DNA of 64,000 bases from NCBI RefSeq assembly GCF_000830005.1, contig NZ_CP010407.1, positions 7,328,001 to 7,392,000 on the forward strand. Reading direction: 5' to 3'. The position numbers and the translations under genes are program-made. The stretch comes from Streptomyces vietnamensis. Its GTDB lineage: Bacteria > Actinomycetota > Actinomycetes > Streptomycetales > Streptomycetaceae. This document shows positions 26,434 to 34,888 of the stretch, one piece after another; position 1 is the stretch's first letter, and every line of letters starts with the position of its first letter. The notes below the pieces were generated by a model. It saw only the letters and a list, made by a program, of their open reading frames with translations. It searched no databases and was not told where the DNA came from.

Positions 26434-26999
26434 CAGGGTGAACCCTTCGTGGGGCGCCGCGAGGGCGCGGTGGTGAGGAGCGGGGTGAGCAGCCGGTGCG
26501 GCCGGGCGAGCGCCGCCGTCACCGGGTCGTCGTCCGGGGCCGCGGGGGCGAGCCCCGGGCCGGGGGCGACCAGGACGTCCTGGACGGGTACGGCCGCGCC
26601 GCAGCCGGTGCAGCGCCCGTCCGGTTCGAGCAGGGCCTCGTCCTCCGCGTGCAGGAAGACGCGGCGCGGGCCGCCCCCCGCCGCGTAGAACTCCTCGCCC
26701 CAGACGGTGAGCGCCCGGACCGCCGGCCAGAGGGCGACGCCCTTGGGCGTGAGCCCGTACACCTCGCGGCGGCCCGTGCCCGTCCCGGGGCGGCGCGTCA
26801 GGACGCCCGCCTCGGTGAGGGTGGCGAGCCGGTCGGTGAGGACGGCACGGGGGACGCCCAGATGCGCGGCGAACTCGCCGAACCTGCGGACCCCGTAGAA
26901 GGCGTCGCGCAGGATCAGCAGCGTCCAGCGCTCGCCGACGATCTCCATCGAGCGGGCGAGGGCGCAGGTCTGACCGCGGTAGTCGCGCGGAAGCGTCAT
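26433..26999 (-). CDS. HxlR-family transcriptional regulator
   Basis: 188 aa. The HxlR winged HTH occupies about residues 10-100 (CALARSMEIVGERWTLLILR; RAVLTDRLATLTEAGVL). The C-terminal half adds a Cys-x2-Cys element (RCTGCGAA) that could bind metal or sense thiol status. A 17-bp palindrome sits 22 bp upstream of its start. It is the first gene of a two-gene operon with the reductase. Confidence 0.88.
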   Translation of the reverse strand: MTLPRDYRGQTCALARSMEIVGERWTLLILRDAFYGVRRFGEFAAHLGVPRAVLTDRLATLTEAGVLTRRPGTGTGRREVYGLTPKGVALWPAVRALTVWGEEFYAAGGGPRRVFLHAEDEALLEPDGRCTGCGAAVPVQDVLVAPGPGLAPAAPDDDPVTAALARPHRLLTPLLTTAPSRRPTKGSP

Positions 27000-27020
27000 G
27001 GGCGGAGCGTAGCGCAGAAG

Positions 27021-27037
27021 AGTTCGGTCACCGAACT
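27021..27037. promoter_or_regulatory. Palindromic operator of the HxlR gene
   Basis: AGTTCGGTCACCGAACT: two perfect 8-base arms around one base. It lies immediately upstream of the HxlR gene and just ahead of a TACGCT -10-like element on the minus strand, the expected place for an autoregulatory operator. Confidence 0.7.
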
Positions 27038-27120
27038 GTTTTCACGGCCCCGCCCCGCCGGGCCCCCGCTCTCACGCGGGCCTTGTCCCCTCATCACGCG
27101 CGGCCCCTGCCTTCACGCCC

Positions 27121-27731
27121 GTGTTCTTCACCTACCTCCGGCGCGAGCTGCGCCGCCGCAGAAAGGCGGCGCTCGTCGTCGCCTCCGGGCTCGCGCTCGG
27201 CATCGAGCTGGTCATCGTCGTCAACTCCGTCTCCTCCGGCATGAGCCGGGCCCAGGGCAAGGAGGACGGCAAGGAGCAGAGCAGCGACCGGCTGATGGTC
27301 CAGACCCTCGCCGACTCCACCGTCGGCACGGTCACGAAGCAGCAGGGCGTCGACCGGGCCGTGGGCGGTCTGAGCCTCGTCAATCCGAAGATCAACGGCG
27401 AGTTCAAGCGCGGTCAGATCCAGCGCGGTCAGATCCAGCGCGGCCAGGCCCAGCAGGCCCAGCCCGGCGGGCGAAAGCGGCGGCCCCGGCGGCAACGGCG
27501 CCGGCGGCGGCCCCGGCATGGCCCGTACTGCGGTCGGCAGGACGGTCGACATCGCCCTCACCGCCCCCGTCAGCGTCACCACCGTGGGTCTCGCCGTCCT
27601 CCTCGCCCTCGGCGGCGGGCTCGTCGCGGGCGCCTTCGGCGCCTGGCACGCCTCGCGGCTGCGCCCCGCGCCTGGCCACGATCCGGAAGGGCCGGATCAC
27701 GATCAAGGGGAACGGGCGGGTCGAGGCCTAG
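27121..27731 (+). pseudogene. Remnant of a FtsX/MacB-type ABC transporter permease
   Basis: The first 45 codons (GTG start; FFTYLRRELRRRRKAALVVA) are a normal permease N-terminus with its first membrane helix. The next segment (DRLMVQTLADSTVGTVTKQQ, AVGGLSLVNPKINGEFKRG) matches scattered parts of the extracytoplasmic domain with pieces missing, and about 250 expected residues including two helices are absent. The C-terminal part (TVDIALTAPVSVTTVGLAVL through HASRLRPA) is present from 27518 but in the +1 frame, the shift lying near 27466-27475. The end after RLRPA is again altered. No partner ATPase gene is adjacent. GC-rich Gly/Pro linkers probably drove the deletions. Confidence 0.8.
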
Positions 27732-27740
27732 GGCCTCGTT

Positions 27741-28673
27741 CTACACGGACACGCCGTGGCCGCGCAGATAGGCCAGCGGGTCGATGTCCGAGCCGAAGTA
27801 CGGCGTGGTCCGCGCCTCGAAGTGCAGGTGCGGGCCCGTCACCCGCCCCGTCGCCCCCGACCGCGCGATCCGCTGCCCGCCCGACACGCTCTGCCCCACC
27901 GACACGTCGATGCGGGAGAGGTGGGCGTACTGGGTGTAGCGGCCGTCCGGGTGGCGGATCACCACCTCGTAGCCGTACGAGCGCCCGTATCCGGCCGTCA
28001 CCACCCGGCCGGGACCCACCGCGCGGACCGTCGTACCGGACGGCACCGCGAAGTCCTGCCCCGTGTGGTAGCCCTTCGACCAGGAACCCGGCTGCCCGTA
28101 GTACCCCGTGAAGACGTACGAGGAGACCGGCGCCGTCCACCCCCGCGAGGAGGGTTGCGCGGGGGCGGACGGCCGCGCGGGGCGGCCCGTCCGCTGCTCG
28201 TACTTCCAGGCGTGACTGGTCCAGTACCAGTGGCCGCGTGACTGGTACCAGTACACCCGGGACTGTGCGTCCCAGCCCTGCCGGCCGTGGAAGACCGGCT
28301 CACCGGCGTGGCCGGCGTGCGTCTGCTGCTGTTTCGCGCCGCCCGAGGCCTTGGCGCGCTGCTGGTACACGGCGTGGTGGCTGGTCCAGCGCCACTCGCC
28401 CGCCGCGTTCCGGAACCAGTACCTGGAGCCGTCCAAGCCCGCGTGCGCCGGGGCGGGTTCGGCGGCGGCCGTTCCGGCGCCCGCCCCGGTCAGGGCGACC
28501 ACGCCCACGGTCGCGACGACCGCGCGGCGCACCCCGTGCAGGGCGCGCTGCCCGCCGCCCGGCGCCCGTCCGGCACGGGCGGCCCCGGCGCAGCCCGCGC
28601 ACGCGCAGTCCGGGGGCATCTCGTCGGCGAAGGCGGGGACCTCGAACCCGGGGTCGGGGGTGGTGTCGCTCAC
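27741..28673 (-). CDS. Secreted M23-family metallopeptidase
   Basis: 310 aa. A Cys-rich cytoplasmic N-terminus (CACAGCAG), a hydrophobic export segment (AVVATVGVVALTGAGAG), two tryptophan/tyrosine-rich repeats (YWFRNAAGEWRWTSHHAVYQ; YWYQSRGHWYWTSHAWKYEQ) that may bind wall glycan, then the M23 domain: GYHTGQDFAVPSG (Zn His and Asp), TQYAHLSRIDV and GPHLHFEARTT (Zn His). It should cut peptidoglycan cross-bridges. GTG start with AGGAG four bases upstream. Eight bases downstream of the SPFH gene. Confidence 0.85.
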   Translation of the reverse strand: MSDTTPDPGFEVPAFADEMPPDCACAGCAGAARAGRAPGGGQRALHGVRRAVVATVGVVALTGAGAGTAAAEPAPAHAGLDGSRYWFRNAAGEWRWTSHHAVYQQRAKASGGAKQQQTHAGHAGEPVFHGRQGWDAQSRVYWYQSRGHWYWTSHAWKYEQRTGRPARPSAPAQPSSRGWTAPVSSYVFTGYYGQPGSWSKGYHTGQDFAVPSGTTVRAVGPGRVVTAGYGRSYGYEVVIRHPDGRYTQYAHLSRIDVSVGQSVSGGQRIARSGATGRVTGPHLHFEARTTPYFGSDIDPLAYLRGHGVSV

Positions 28674-28681
28674 GGTGCTCC

Positions 28682-29752
28682 TCACTCCTGGTGGCTCGGT
28701 TCGGCCGGGCCGCCGCTCCGGGTGTAGAAGGCCACGGTCAAGTCCTTGACCAGAGCCTGGCGTTCGAAGTCGTCGAGCTCGACGAGACCGCGCGTGGTCA
28801 GCCGGGTGACCGTGTCGTCCACGGCGTCGATCACGCCGGTCAGGACCGAGTCCCGGTGCTTGGCGTCCAGGACGGCGATCTGGCGGCGGCGCATGGCGGC
28901 GGCGACCTCGGGGGCGTACTCGATGCGGGTGGGCTGGGCGGAGAAGACGGCGATGCCGACCGGCCGGCACTCGGCCGCGAGCATCCGGGTCAGCGCGTCG
29001 CCGACCGCCTCGGCGTTCCGCAGGGTCGGCGCGTCACCCCGGAAGGCGTCCGCCGGCAGCTGCGACAGCACGCGCGCGGTGGCCGCCTCCACCTGCTCGC
29101 GCAGATAGCCGAGGTGGTCGTCGACCGCGAGCAGCGCGCGGGCGGTGTCCCGTACCGACCACACGACCAGGACCACCACGCGCAGCGCCGAACCCTCCGC
29201 GTCGACGACGGCGATGGGCTCGCTGCGCCAGTGCCGCAGCCGTACGTCGATCCGGCGGCGCAGCACGAAGGGGCTGATCCAGACGAGGCCGGTGCGCCGG
29301 ACGCTGCCCCGGTAGCGGCCGAAGAGCGAAAGCACCCACGCGGAGCCCGTCCGGCCCCGGGTCAGCCCGCCGAAGGAGACGACGGCGACGACGACGCAGC
29401 CGGCGAGCGCGGCCCACTGCCACGGCGGCAGCTCGACCGTGCGGAGCGGGCGGCCCCGCCACAGCGCCGCCGCCGCGCCCGCGAGGGCGGTGAGCCCGGT
29501 CAGGACGGCGACCCAGCCGGGGACGGCGGGTCCCGGACGCTCCGTCAGGTCGGGGTCGGCGGGCGGCGGCGGCCTGTGGGACGGGGTCACCGTCGGGGTG
29601 GGCCCGTCGTCGGTTCGCCCGATCGGCTTGGGAAGGTGGGGAAGGTTCAGGGTGGGCCGGGCCGGGGCCGACCGGAAGAGGTCGTTCATCGGTATGCCGT
29701 CCGTGCTCCGGCGGACGCGGACGGGCAGGGGCCGCTTCTGTGGCTCGGTCAT
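28682..29752 (-). CDS. SPFH/Band 7-domain membrane protein
   Basis: 356 aa. A Pro-rich cytoplasmic N-terminus (about 1-85), two hydrophobic helices (WVAVLTGLTALAGAAAAL; WAALAGCVVVAVVSFGGL), then an SPFH domain (GLVWISPFVLRRRIDVRLRH; VDAEGSALRVVVLVVWSV) and a helical tail. Stomatin-like proteins organise membrane microdomains and regulate proteases. Start chosen at ATG 29752 with GGAAGG six bases upstream. Co-transcribed with the M23 peptidase, so it may localise or control it. Confidence 0.85.
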   Translation of the reverse strand: MTEPQKRPLPVRVRRSTDGIPMNDLFRSAPARPTLNLPHLPKPIGRTDDGPTPTVTPSHRPPPPADPDLTERPGPAVPGWVAVLTGLTALAGAAAALWRGRPLRTVELPPWQWAALAGCVVVAVVSFGGLTRGRTGSAWVLSLFGRYRGSVRRTGLVWISPFVLRRRIDVRLRHWRSEPIAVVDAEGSALRVVVLVVWSVRDTARALLAVDDHLGYLREQVEAATARVLSQLPADAFRGDAPTLRNAEAVGDALTRMLAAECRPVGIAVFSAQPTRIEYAPEVAAAMRRRQIAVLDAKHRDSVLTGVIDAVDDTVTRLTTRGLVELDDFERQALVKDLTVAFYTRSGGPAEPSHQE

Positions 29753-29928
29753 GAGGCCCTTCCGGCCGCACCCGAGGTGACGGCTCGTCGGATGATCTTC
29801 ACGCATCATGATCACAGGGGTGAATGTCCGGAATGCCGCGACGAAAGTCCCGAATGCCCGGGTCTTTGGTCCCCTGGCCAAGGCTTCACCGAAGGCCGTT
29901 GTCAGTGGTGGCCCCTACCGTTTTCAGC

Positions 29929-31365
29929 ATGACGACGACGACCTATCTGGAGCTGTCGCAGGACGGCGGCGGTGCCCACAAGTTCTACGAAGTGACCGTC
30001 GAGGACCTCGCGGTGTCGGTCCGTTACGGCCGGATCGGCGCGGACGGCCAGACCCAGCGCTCCACCTTCCCGACGGCGGCGAAGGCCCAGGCCGCGGCGG
30101 CGAAGAAGATCGGCGAGAAGGTCCGCAAGGGATATGCCCCCGCCGTCCGGGGACAGCGCGCCGCGCGCCCCGTGACGCGCCGCGAGGTCACCTCCGCGCC
30201 CTCCACCGCGCGGGCCGTCGCCCCCGTCCTGTGGCGCTTCCGGACCGGCTCGGCCGCCTTCGGCATCCACGTCGACGAGGAGCGCTGCTGGGTGGGCAAC
30301 CAGGCGGGGGACGTCTTCACGCTCGACCGCGCCGGCGAGGTGCAGGCCAGATTCAGCCTGCCGGACGGCGTCAAGTGCCTGGTCGCCGACGACTTCTGGA
30401 TCTACGCGGGCTGCGACGACGGCAAGGTGTACGACCTGTCGTCCAAGCTCCCCTTCGCCGCGTACGACATCGCCACCGACGTCGACATCTTCTGGCTCGA
30501 CATCCACGAGGGCGTCCTGCACGTCGCCGACCGCTCCGGCCGGCTCACCGTCATCGACCACGAGGACGAGCACCAGTGGGCGCGCGGCGGCCAGGGCGAG
30601 CACGCCTGGATGGTCCGCGCCGACGGCGACGCCGTCTACTACGGGGACACACGGGGCGTCGCCGCCCACGCGCCGGACGGCGGCGGCGAGCTGTGGCACA
30701 CCGCGACCGAGGGAGCGGTCCTCTTCGGCTGGCAGGAGGACACCTCGGTCTACGCGGGCACGTCCCGCAAGAAGGTGCAGCGGCTCGCGAAGAGGGACGG
30801 ACGCGTGGAGGCGGTGTACGCCTGCGACAGCCCGGTGTACTCCTGCGCCACCTCGCCCGGCGGCCGGTTCGTCTTCGCCGCCGACTCCGCCTCCTCCGTC
30901 TACTGCTTCGCGGAGGACGGCACCCGGCTGTGGAAGCTCGGCACGGGCGGCGGTTCGGCGCTCTCCATGCAGTACCGGGACGAGCGGCTCTACCTGGTGA
31001 CCACGGACGGTTCGCTGGTCTGCGTGGACGCGAGCGAGGCGGCGATCGAGGCCGCCGAGCAGGGCACGGTCCCGGTCGCGCGGGACGTCAAGCTCGCCGC
31101 CGCCCTGCCGGTGTACGAGCCGGCGACGACCGTCACCGCGGTGACCACCGTGAGCGACGCGCCGGCCGGCTCGGTGGTCGTGGAGTGCGTGACCGAGTCG
31201 GGCAGGACCCGGGTGCGGGTCGTCTCCCCGGGGTACGACTCCGGGTGGAACGTGCAGTTCCCGCGGGCGATCCGGGAGCCCGGCGCGCGGTACGTGGTGG
31301 ATGCCCTGCACCCGGCGGCGGGCGGCTTCTACCGGGTCCGCGGCGACATCCGGCGGCTCCTGTGA
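29929..31365 (+). CDS. WGR-domain plus beta-propeller protein
   Basis: 478 aa. Residues 1-80 are a WGR domain (FYEVTVEDLAVSVRYGRIGADG), a nucleic-acid-associated module found in PARPs. Residues about 100-360 form PQQ/WD-like propeller blades (IHVDEERCWVGNQAGDVFTL; YVGxx-type repeats; CATSPGGRFVFAADSASSVY). No ribosome site precedes the ATG, while a TACCGT -10-like element lies 8 bp before it, so the message is probably leaderless. It overlaps the next gene by GTGA. Function unknown. Confidence 0.8.
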   Translation: MTTTTYLELSQDGGGAHKFYEVTVEDLAVSVRYGRIGADGQTQRSTFPTAAKAQAAAAKKIGEKVRKGYAPAVRGQRAARPVTRREVTSAPSTARAVAPVLWRFRTGSAAFGIHVDEERCWVGNQAGDVFTLDRAGEVQARFSLPDGVKCLVADDFWIYAGCDDGKVYDLSSKLPFAAYDIATDVDIFWLDIHEGVLHVADRSGRLTVIDHEDEHQWARGGQGEHAWMVRADGDAVYYGDTRGVAAHAPDGGGELWHTATEGAVLFGWQEDTSVYAGTSRKKVQRLAKRDGRVEAVYACDSPVYSCATSPGGRFVFAADSASSVYCFAEDGTRLWKLGTGGGSALSMQYRDERLYLVTTDGSLVCVDASEAAIEAAEQGTVPVARDVKLAAALPVYEPATTVTAVTTVSDAPAGSVVVECVTESGRTRVRVVSPGYDSGWNVQFPRAIREPGARYVVDALHPAAGGFYRVRGDIRRLL

Positions 31366-31844
31366 CGAGCGGTGCGGGGAGCGGCTCGGGGGTGTTCGAG
31401 GCGGCCACGGGCGACGGGCCGTCGCTGCCCCCGGCCGAGGCCGAGCAGCGGTCGCGGGAGATCCGCGCCGCCGTCGACGGGCTGCTCCAGATCAGACGGC
31501 TGACCCTGCGCCAGGGCGGCGACCCGAGAACCGTGCCCGCCGACTGGGAGCGTCGGCAGCCGGTCCGCGCGGTGGCCCTCGCCCTGGAGTCCGGCGGGAT
31601 CACGCCCTCCTCCGTCGACGCCTCCGGAGCACGGCTCTCCACCGGCTACCGGGTCAGCGCGGGGGAGCGGCCCGGCACCGCCGTGGTGGAGTGGCTCGGC
31701 CCGCCGGGCGCGGGCGCCGCCCAGGAGGAGGCGGCGGCCCTGGGCGCCTGCGTCCCCGCGCTCGAACGGCTCGGCTGGGACGCGCTCCTCTACAAGGGGC
31801 CGCGCGGCCGCCGCTTCCTGGAGGTCGAGCCCATGTCCCCGTGA
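31362..31844 (+). CDS. Unknown protein coupled to the WGR/propeller gene
   Basis: 160 aa, soluble. A helical N-terminal half (SREIRAAVDGLLQIRRLTLRQ) and an alpha/beta C-terminal half (RVSAGERPGTAVVEWLGPPG; YKGPRGRRFLEVEP). The GTG start overlaps the upstream stop (GTGA), so expression is coupled and the products probably act together. Family not recognised. Confidence 0.7.
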   Translation: MTSGAGSGSGVFEAATGDGPSLPPAEAEQRSREIRAAVDGLLQIRRLTLRQGGDPRTVPADWERRQPVRAVALALESGGITPSSVDASGARLSTGYRVSAGERPGTAVVEWLGPPGAGAAQEEAAALGACVPALERLGWDALLYKGPRGRRFLEVEPMSP

Positions 31845-31979
31845 CGCCCTGCCCGTCAGGCGATCGAGGCGGAGACGATCGCCGAGACCGCGATGTCGCA
31901 GGAGGCCGTCACCCAGACCGCCGGCACGGGGGATCGATGGTCAAGGACCGGCGAAATGCGGCGCACGGGTGAACGAAGC

Positions 31980-32012
31980 CCGCCGCCCGCCCGGAGACCG
32001 GGCGGGCGGCGG
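31980..32012. terminator. Bidirectional terminator hairpin
   Basis: A 15-bp GC-only stem with an AGA triloop (arms 31980-31994 and 31998-32012) between the convergent stops at 31844 and 32028. It is positioned to end both transcripts. Confidence 0.8.
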
Positions 32013-32027
32013 CGACGCGTGGGGGGT

Positions 32028-32645
32028 TCAGGCGCCCGGCGGGAGGTCCTTGGCCCGGGAGCGGACCATGAAGGCCGTGATGAGCTCGACCACGCCGACG
32101 ACGAGGAGCCAGATGCCGCCGAGGACCGTGAGCACCGTGGCCGACTCCAGCGGGGACACGATCAGCACGATTCCGGCGAGCGCGCTGACGATGCCGAGGA
32201 AGATCTGCCAGCCGCGCGCCGGCATCGCCGGGTCGGAGGCGGCCGCCACGGTCTGGGTGATGCCGCGGAAGAGCCAGCCGATCCCGATCCACAGCGCGAG
32301 CAGCAGGGTCGACTGCGTCGCGCCGCGGAAGCAGAACAGGCCGAGCAGGATGGACAGCGCGCCGCTGATGAAGGCCATGACCCGCAGTGCCGTGGTGGCG
32401 TGCGTACCGAAGGCGGCGACCAGTTGCATCACGCCGCTGAGCAGCAGATACAGGCCGAAGAGCACGCCCACCACCCGCAGGGTGGCCTCCGGCCAGGCCA
32501 GCACCATGACGCCGAGGATCAGCGAGACGAGCCCGGCGACGAGCAGGGCCTGCCAGGCGAAGCCCGCGAGGAGTCCCACGGGCCCGGGTGGCACGTCCCC
32601 TCGAGTGGGGCGGCCGCCGTAGGGATCTTCATGAGTCTGTGTCAT
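32028..32645 (-). CDS. HdeD-family (DUF308) membrane protein
   Basis: 205 aa with six predicted membrane helices in three DUF308 hairpin repeats (LVAGLVSLILGVMVLAWPEA; AFISGALSILLGLFCFRG; LGIVSALAGIVLIVSPLESA). HdeD-type proteins are linked to acid resistance in enterobacteria; in actinobacteria the role is unproven. It lies 39 bp downstream of the dipeptidase gene on the same strand. Confidence 0.85.
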   Translation of the reverse strand: MTQTHEDPYGGRPTRGDVPPGPVGLLAGFAWQALLVAGLVSLILGVMVLAWPEATLRVVGVLFGLYLLLSGVMQLVAAFGTHATTALRVMAFISGALSILLGLFCFRGATQSTLLLALWIGIGWLFRGITQTVAAASDPAMPARGWQIFLGIVSALAGIVLIVSPLESATVLTVLGGIWLLVVGVVELITAFMVRSRAKDLPPGA

Positions 32646-32684
32646 GGAACCGCACCGGTCCTTTCGTTGGGGGTGGGGGTGGGG

Positions 32685-34061
32685 TCAGAGGGGCGTGGCG
32701 TACGAGCTCAGGAAGAGGGCCTCGGCCAGCGCCATGTGCTCGATCTCGGAGGGGTCCACGCTCTCGTTCGGCGCGTGGATGAGACAGCCCGGCTCCTCGA
32801 CGCCGATCAGGGCGATCTCCGCCTCCGGGAAGTGCGCGGCGAGCACGTTGCACAGCGGGATCGACCCGCCCTGCCCCGCCTGGACCATGTCCTTCCCGTA
32901 CGCCTCGCGGAGCGCCGCCCCCAGGGCCCGGTAGGCGGGCCCGTCGGTGCGCGCCCGGAACGGCCGGCCGGCGCTCTCCGGTTCCACCTCCACCCGGGCG
33001 CCCCACGGGGCGGCGGAGGCCAGATGGTCGGTGAGGGCGCGCAGCGCTGCGTCCACGTCGGTCCCCGGCGGCACCCGCAGGCTGACCCTGGCCCGTACCC
33101 TCGCCTGGATCGCGGCCGAGGAGCCCACCACCGGCGGGCAGTCGATGCCGAGGACGGTGACGGCGGGCCGGGCCCACAGTTCGTCGGCGACCGAACCCGT
33201 GCCGACGAGGGACACCCCGTCGAGGACGCCCGCGTCGGTGCGGATCTGCTCGGCCGGATAGTCCACCCCGTCCCAGGAGCCGTCGCCGGGAAGCCCCTTG
33301 ATCGCGGTGTTGCCGTGCTCGTCGCGGAGGCTGTCGAGGATCCGTACGAGCGCGGCCAGCGCGTCGGGTGCCGGGCCGCCGAACATCCCGGAGTGCATCT
33401 CGCCCTTGAGCGTGGAGACCGTCACGACGACGTTGGCGAGCCCGCGCAGCGAGGTGGTGGCGGTGGGCAGGCCCAGCGCGAAGTTTCCGGTGTCGCAGAC
33501 CAACAGGGCGTCGGCGGAGAACAGTTCGGGCTGCAGCGGCACGAGCTGTTCCAGACCGCCCGTCCCCTGCTCCTCCGAACCCTCCGCCACGAACTTGATG
33601 TTCACGGGGAAGCCCCGGCCCTCCGGCCCGCCGAGCGCGCGCAGGGCCGTCAGGTGCATCGCGATGTTGCCCTTGCAGTCGGCGGCGCCGCGCCCGTACC
33701 AGCGCCCGTCGCGCTCGGTCAGTTCGAAGGGCGGGGTCCGCCAGGCGGCGTCGTCGAGGGGCGGCTGCACGTCGTAGTGGCAGTAGAGCAGCACCGTCGG
33801 CGCCCCTTCGGGGCCCGGCGCGTGCCCCACCACCGCGTCCGTGCCGTCCGGGGTCGTCACCCGGCGCATGTCCCGCAGCCCGGCCTCCGTGAAGGCCCGT
33901 ACGAGGAAGTCGGCGGTCTTCGCGCACTCCTCGGGCGGGAACTGGCGCGGGTCGGCGACCGAGCGCATTGCTACCAGCGCGGCGAGGTCCTCCTTCGCCC
34001 GGGGCATCAGCGCCCGGACCTTCTCCCGCAGGGCTGCGGTCTCGGTGGACTCGGCGGACAT
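32685..34061 (-). CDS. M20-family dipeptidase
   Basis: 458-aa zinc peptidase of the M20 (CNDP-like) family. LLYCHYDVQPP carries the first metal His/Asp, RGAADCKGN the bridging Asp, FVAEGSEEQG the catalytic Glu pair, and HAPNESVDPSEIEHM the last metal His. The dimerisation lid domain lies at about 205-330. No signal peptide, so it acts on cytoplasmic dipeptides or acylated amino acids. Start at ATG 34061 with GAGGGAAG about ten bases upstream. Probably co-transcribed with the HdeD gene. Confidence 0.9.
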   Translation of the reverse strand: MSAESTETAALREKVRALMPRAKEDLAALVAMRSVADPRQFPPEECAKTADFLVRAFTEAGLRDMRRVTTPDGTDAVVGHAPGPEGAPTVLLYCHYDVQPPLDDAAWRTPPFELTERDGRWYGRGAADCKGNIAMHLTALRALGGPEGRGFPVNIKFVAEGSEEQGTGGLEQLVPLQPELFSADALLVCDTGNFALGLPTATTSLRGLANVVVTVSTLKGEMHSGMFGGPAPDALAALVRILDSLRDEHGNTAIKGLPGDGSWDGVDYPAEQIRTDAGVLDGVSLVGTGSVADELWARPAVTVLGIDCPPVVGSSAAIQARVRARVSLRVPPGTDVDAALRALTDHLASAAPWGARVEVEPESAGRPFRARTDGPAYRALGAALREAYGKDMVQAGQGGSIPLCNVLAAHFPEAEIALIGVEEPGCLIHAPNESVDPSEIEHMALAEALFLSSYATPL

Positions 34062-34233
34062 GCGTACCCACTTCCCTCGGGGACGAAAAGCCCACTCAGT
34101 CAAGCAACTGTGAGCAATCGTCGCAAAACATGACTCAAGTGGACTATTCAAGGTGTGGTTCGGGGGGCGCCGGGGAGCGGACGGGACGAGAGTGGACGGC
34201 GTACGCGTCCGCCTCCCGCACCTGGAGAACCCC

Positions 34234-34800
34234 ATGGCCCCTCTCAACCGACGCGATTTCGGGCTGCTCGTGCTGAGGGTCGGCACCGGTGCCGTGCTCG
34301 CCGCGCACGGCACGCAGAAGCTCTTCGGCTGGTTCGGCGGGGGCGGTCTGGAGGGCACCACCAAGGCGATGGAGGCCATGGGCTTCCACCCGGGCCGCGA
34401 GAGCGCGATCGCCGCGGGGCTCGGCGAAGCGGGCGGCGGAGCACTCCTCGCCCTCGGCTTCGCCACTCCGGCCGCCGGTGCCGCCGCGGCCGGCGCCATG
34501 GCGGGAGCCGTCGCCGTCCACGCCCCGGCCGGCTTCTTCGCCATGGCCGGCGGCTACGAGTACCCGGCCTTCCTCGGCTTCACCGCCGCCGCGATCGGCA
34601 TCGCCGGCGCCGGACGGTACTCCCTCGACCACGCCACCGGACACGTCCTCGACCGCCCCTGGGTGGTGGCCGCCGCCCTCATCGGCACCGCGCTCGCCAC
34701 GGCGGCCGTGCTGACCCGCCGGGCCGAGGAGCAGGCGACGGAGCCCGACACGGAGTCCGACACGGAGTCCGCGGAGTCCGACACCCCGGAGCCGGCCTGA
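34234..34800 (+). CDS. DoxX-family membrane protein
   Basis: 188 aa, four membrane helices, with the DoxX hallmarks LLVLRVGTGAVLAAHGTQKL and FGGGGLEGTTKAMEAMG. The C-terminal 20 residues are an acidic low-complexity tail with repeated DTES. DoxX proteins associate with thiol/redox stress systems in actinobacteria. ATG at 34234 with GGAG seven bases upstream. Confidence 0.88.
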   Translation: MAPLNRRDFGLLVLRVGTGAVLAAHGTQKLFGWFGGGGLEGTTKAMEAMGFHPGRESAIAAGLGEAGGGALLALGFATPAAGAAAAGAMAGAVAVHAPAGFFAMAGGYEYPAFLGFTAAAIGIAGAGRYSLDHATGHVLDRPWVVAAALIGTALATAAVLTRRAEEQATEPDTESDTESAESDTPEPA

Positions 34801-34888
34801 TCCCGCCCGCCCCGGGACCGGGGTACCCGCACACGCCCGTCGCGCGGGCGCGTTAGGCTCGCCGCAGAGGAAGGGACGGGCGCCGCAC

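Noticed and set aside
31856..31966. 36-codon minus-strand frame ending in CDIAVSAIVSASIA, resembling a Ser/Ala-rich peptide core
   Set aside because: The GTG start has no ribosome site, it abuts a terminator hairpin, and no lanthipeptide, lasso or other modifying enzyme is adjacent.
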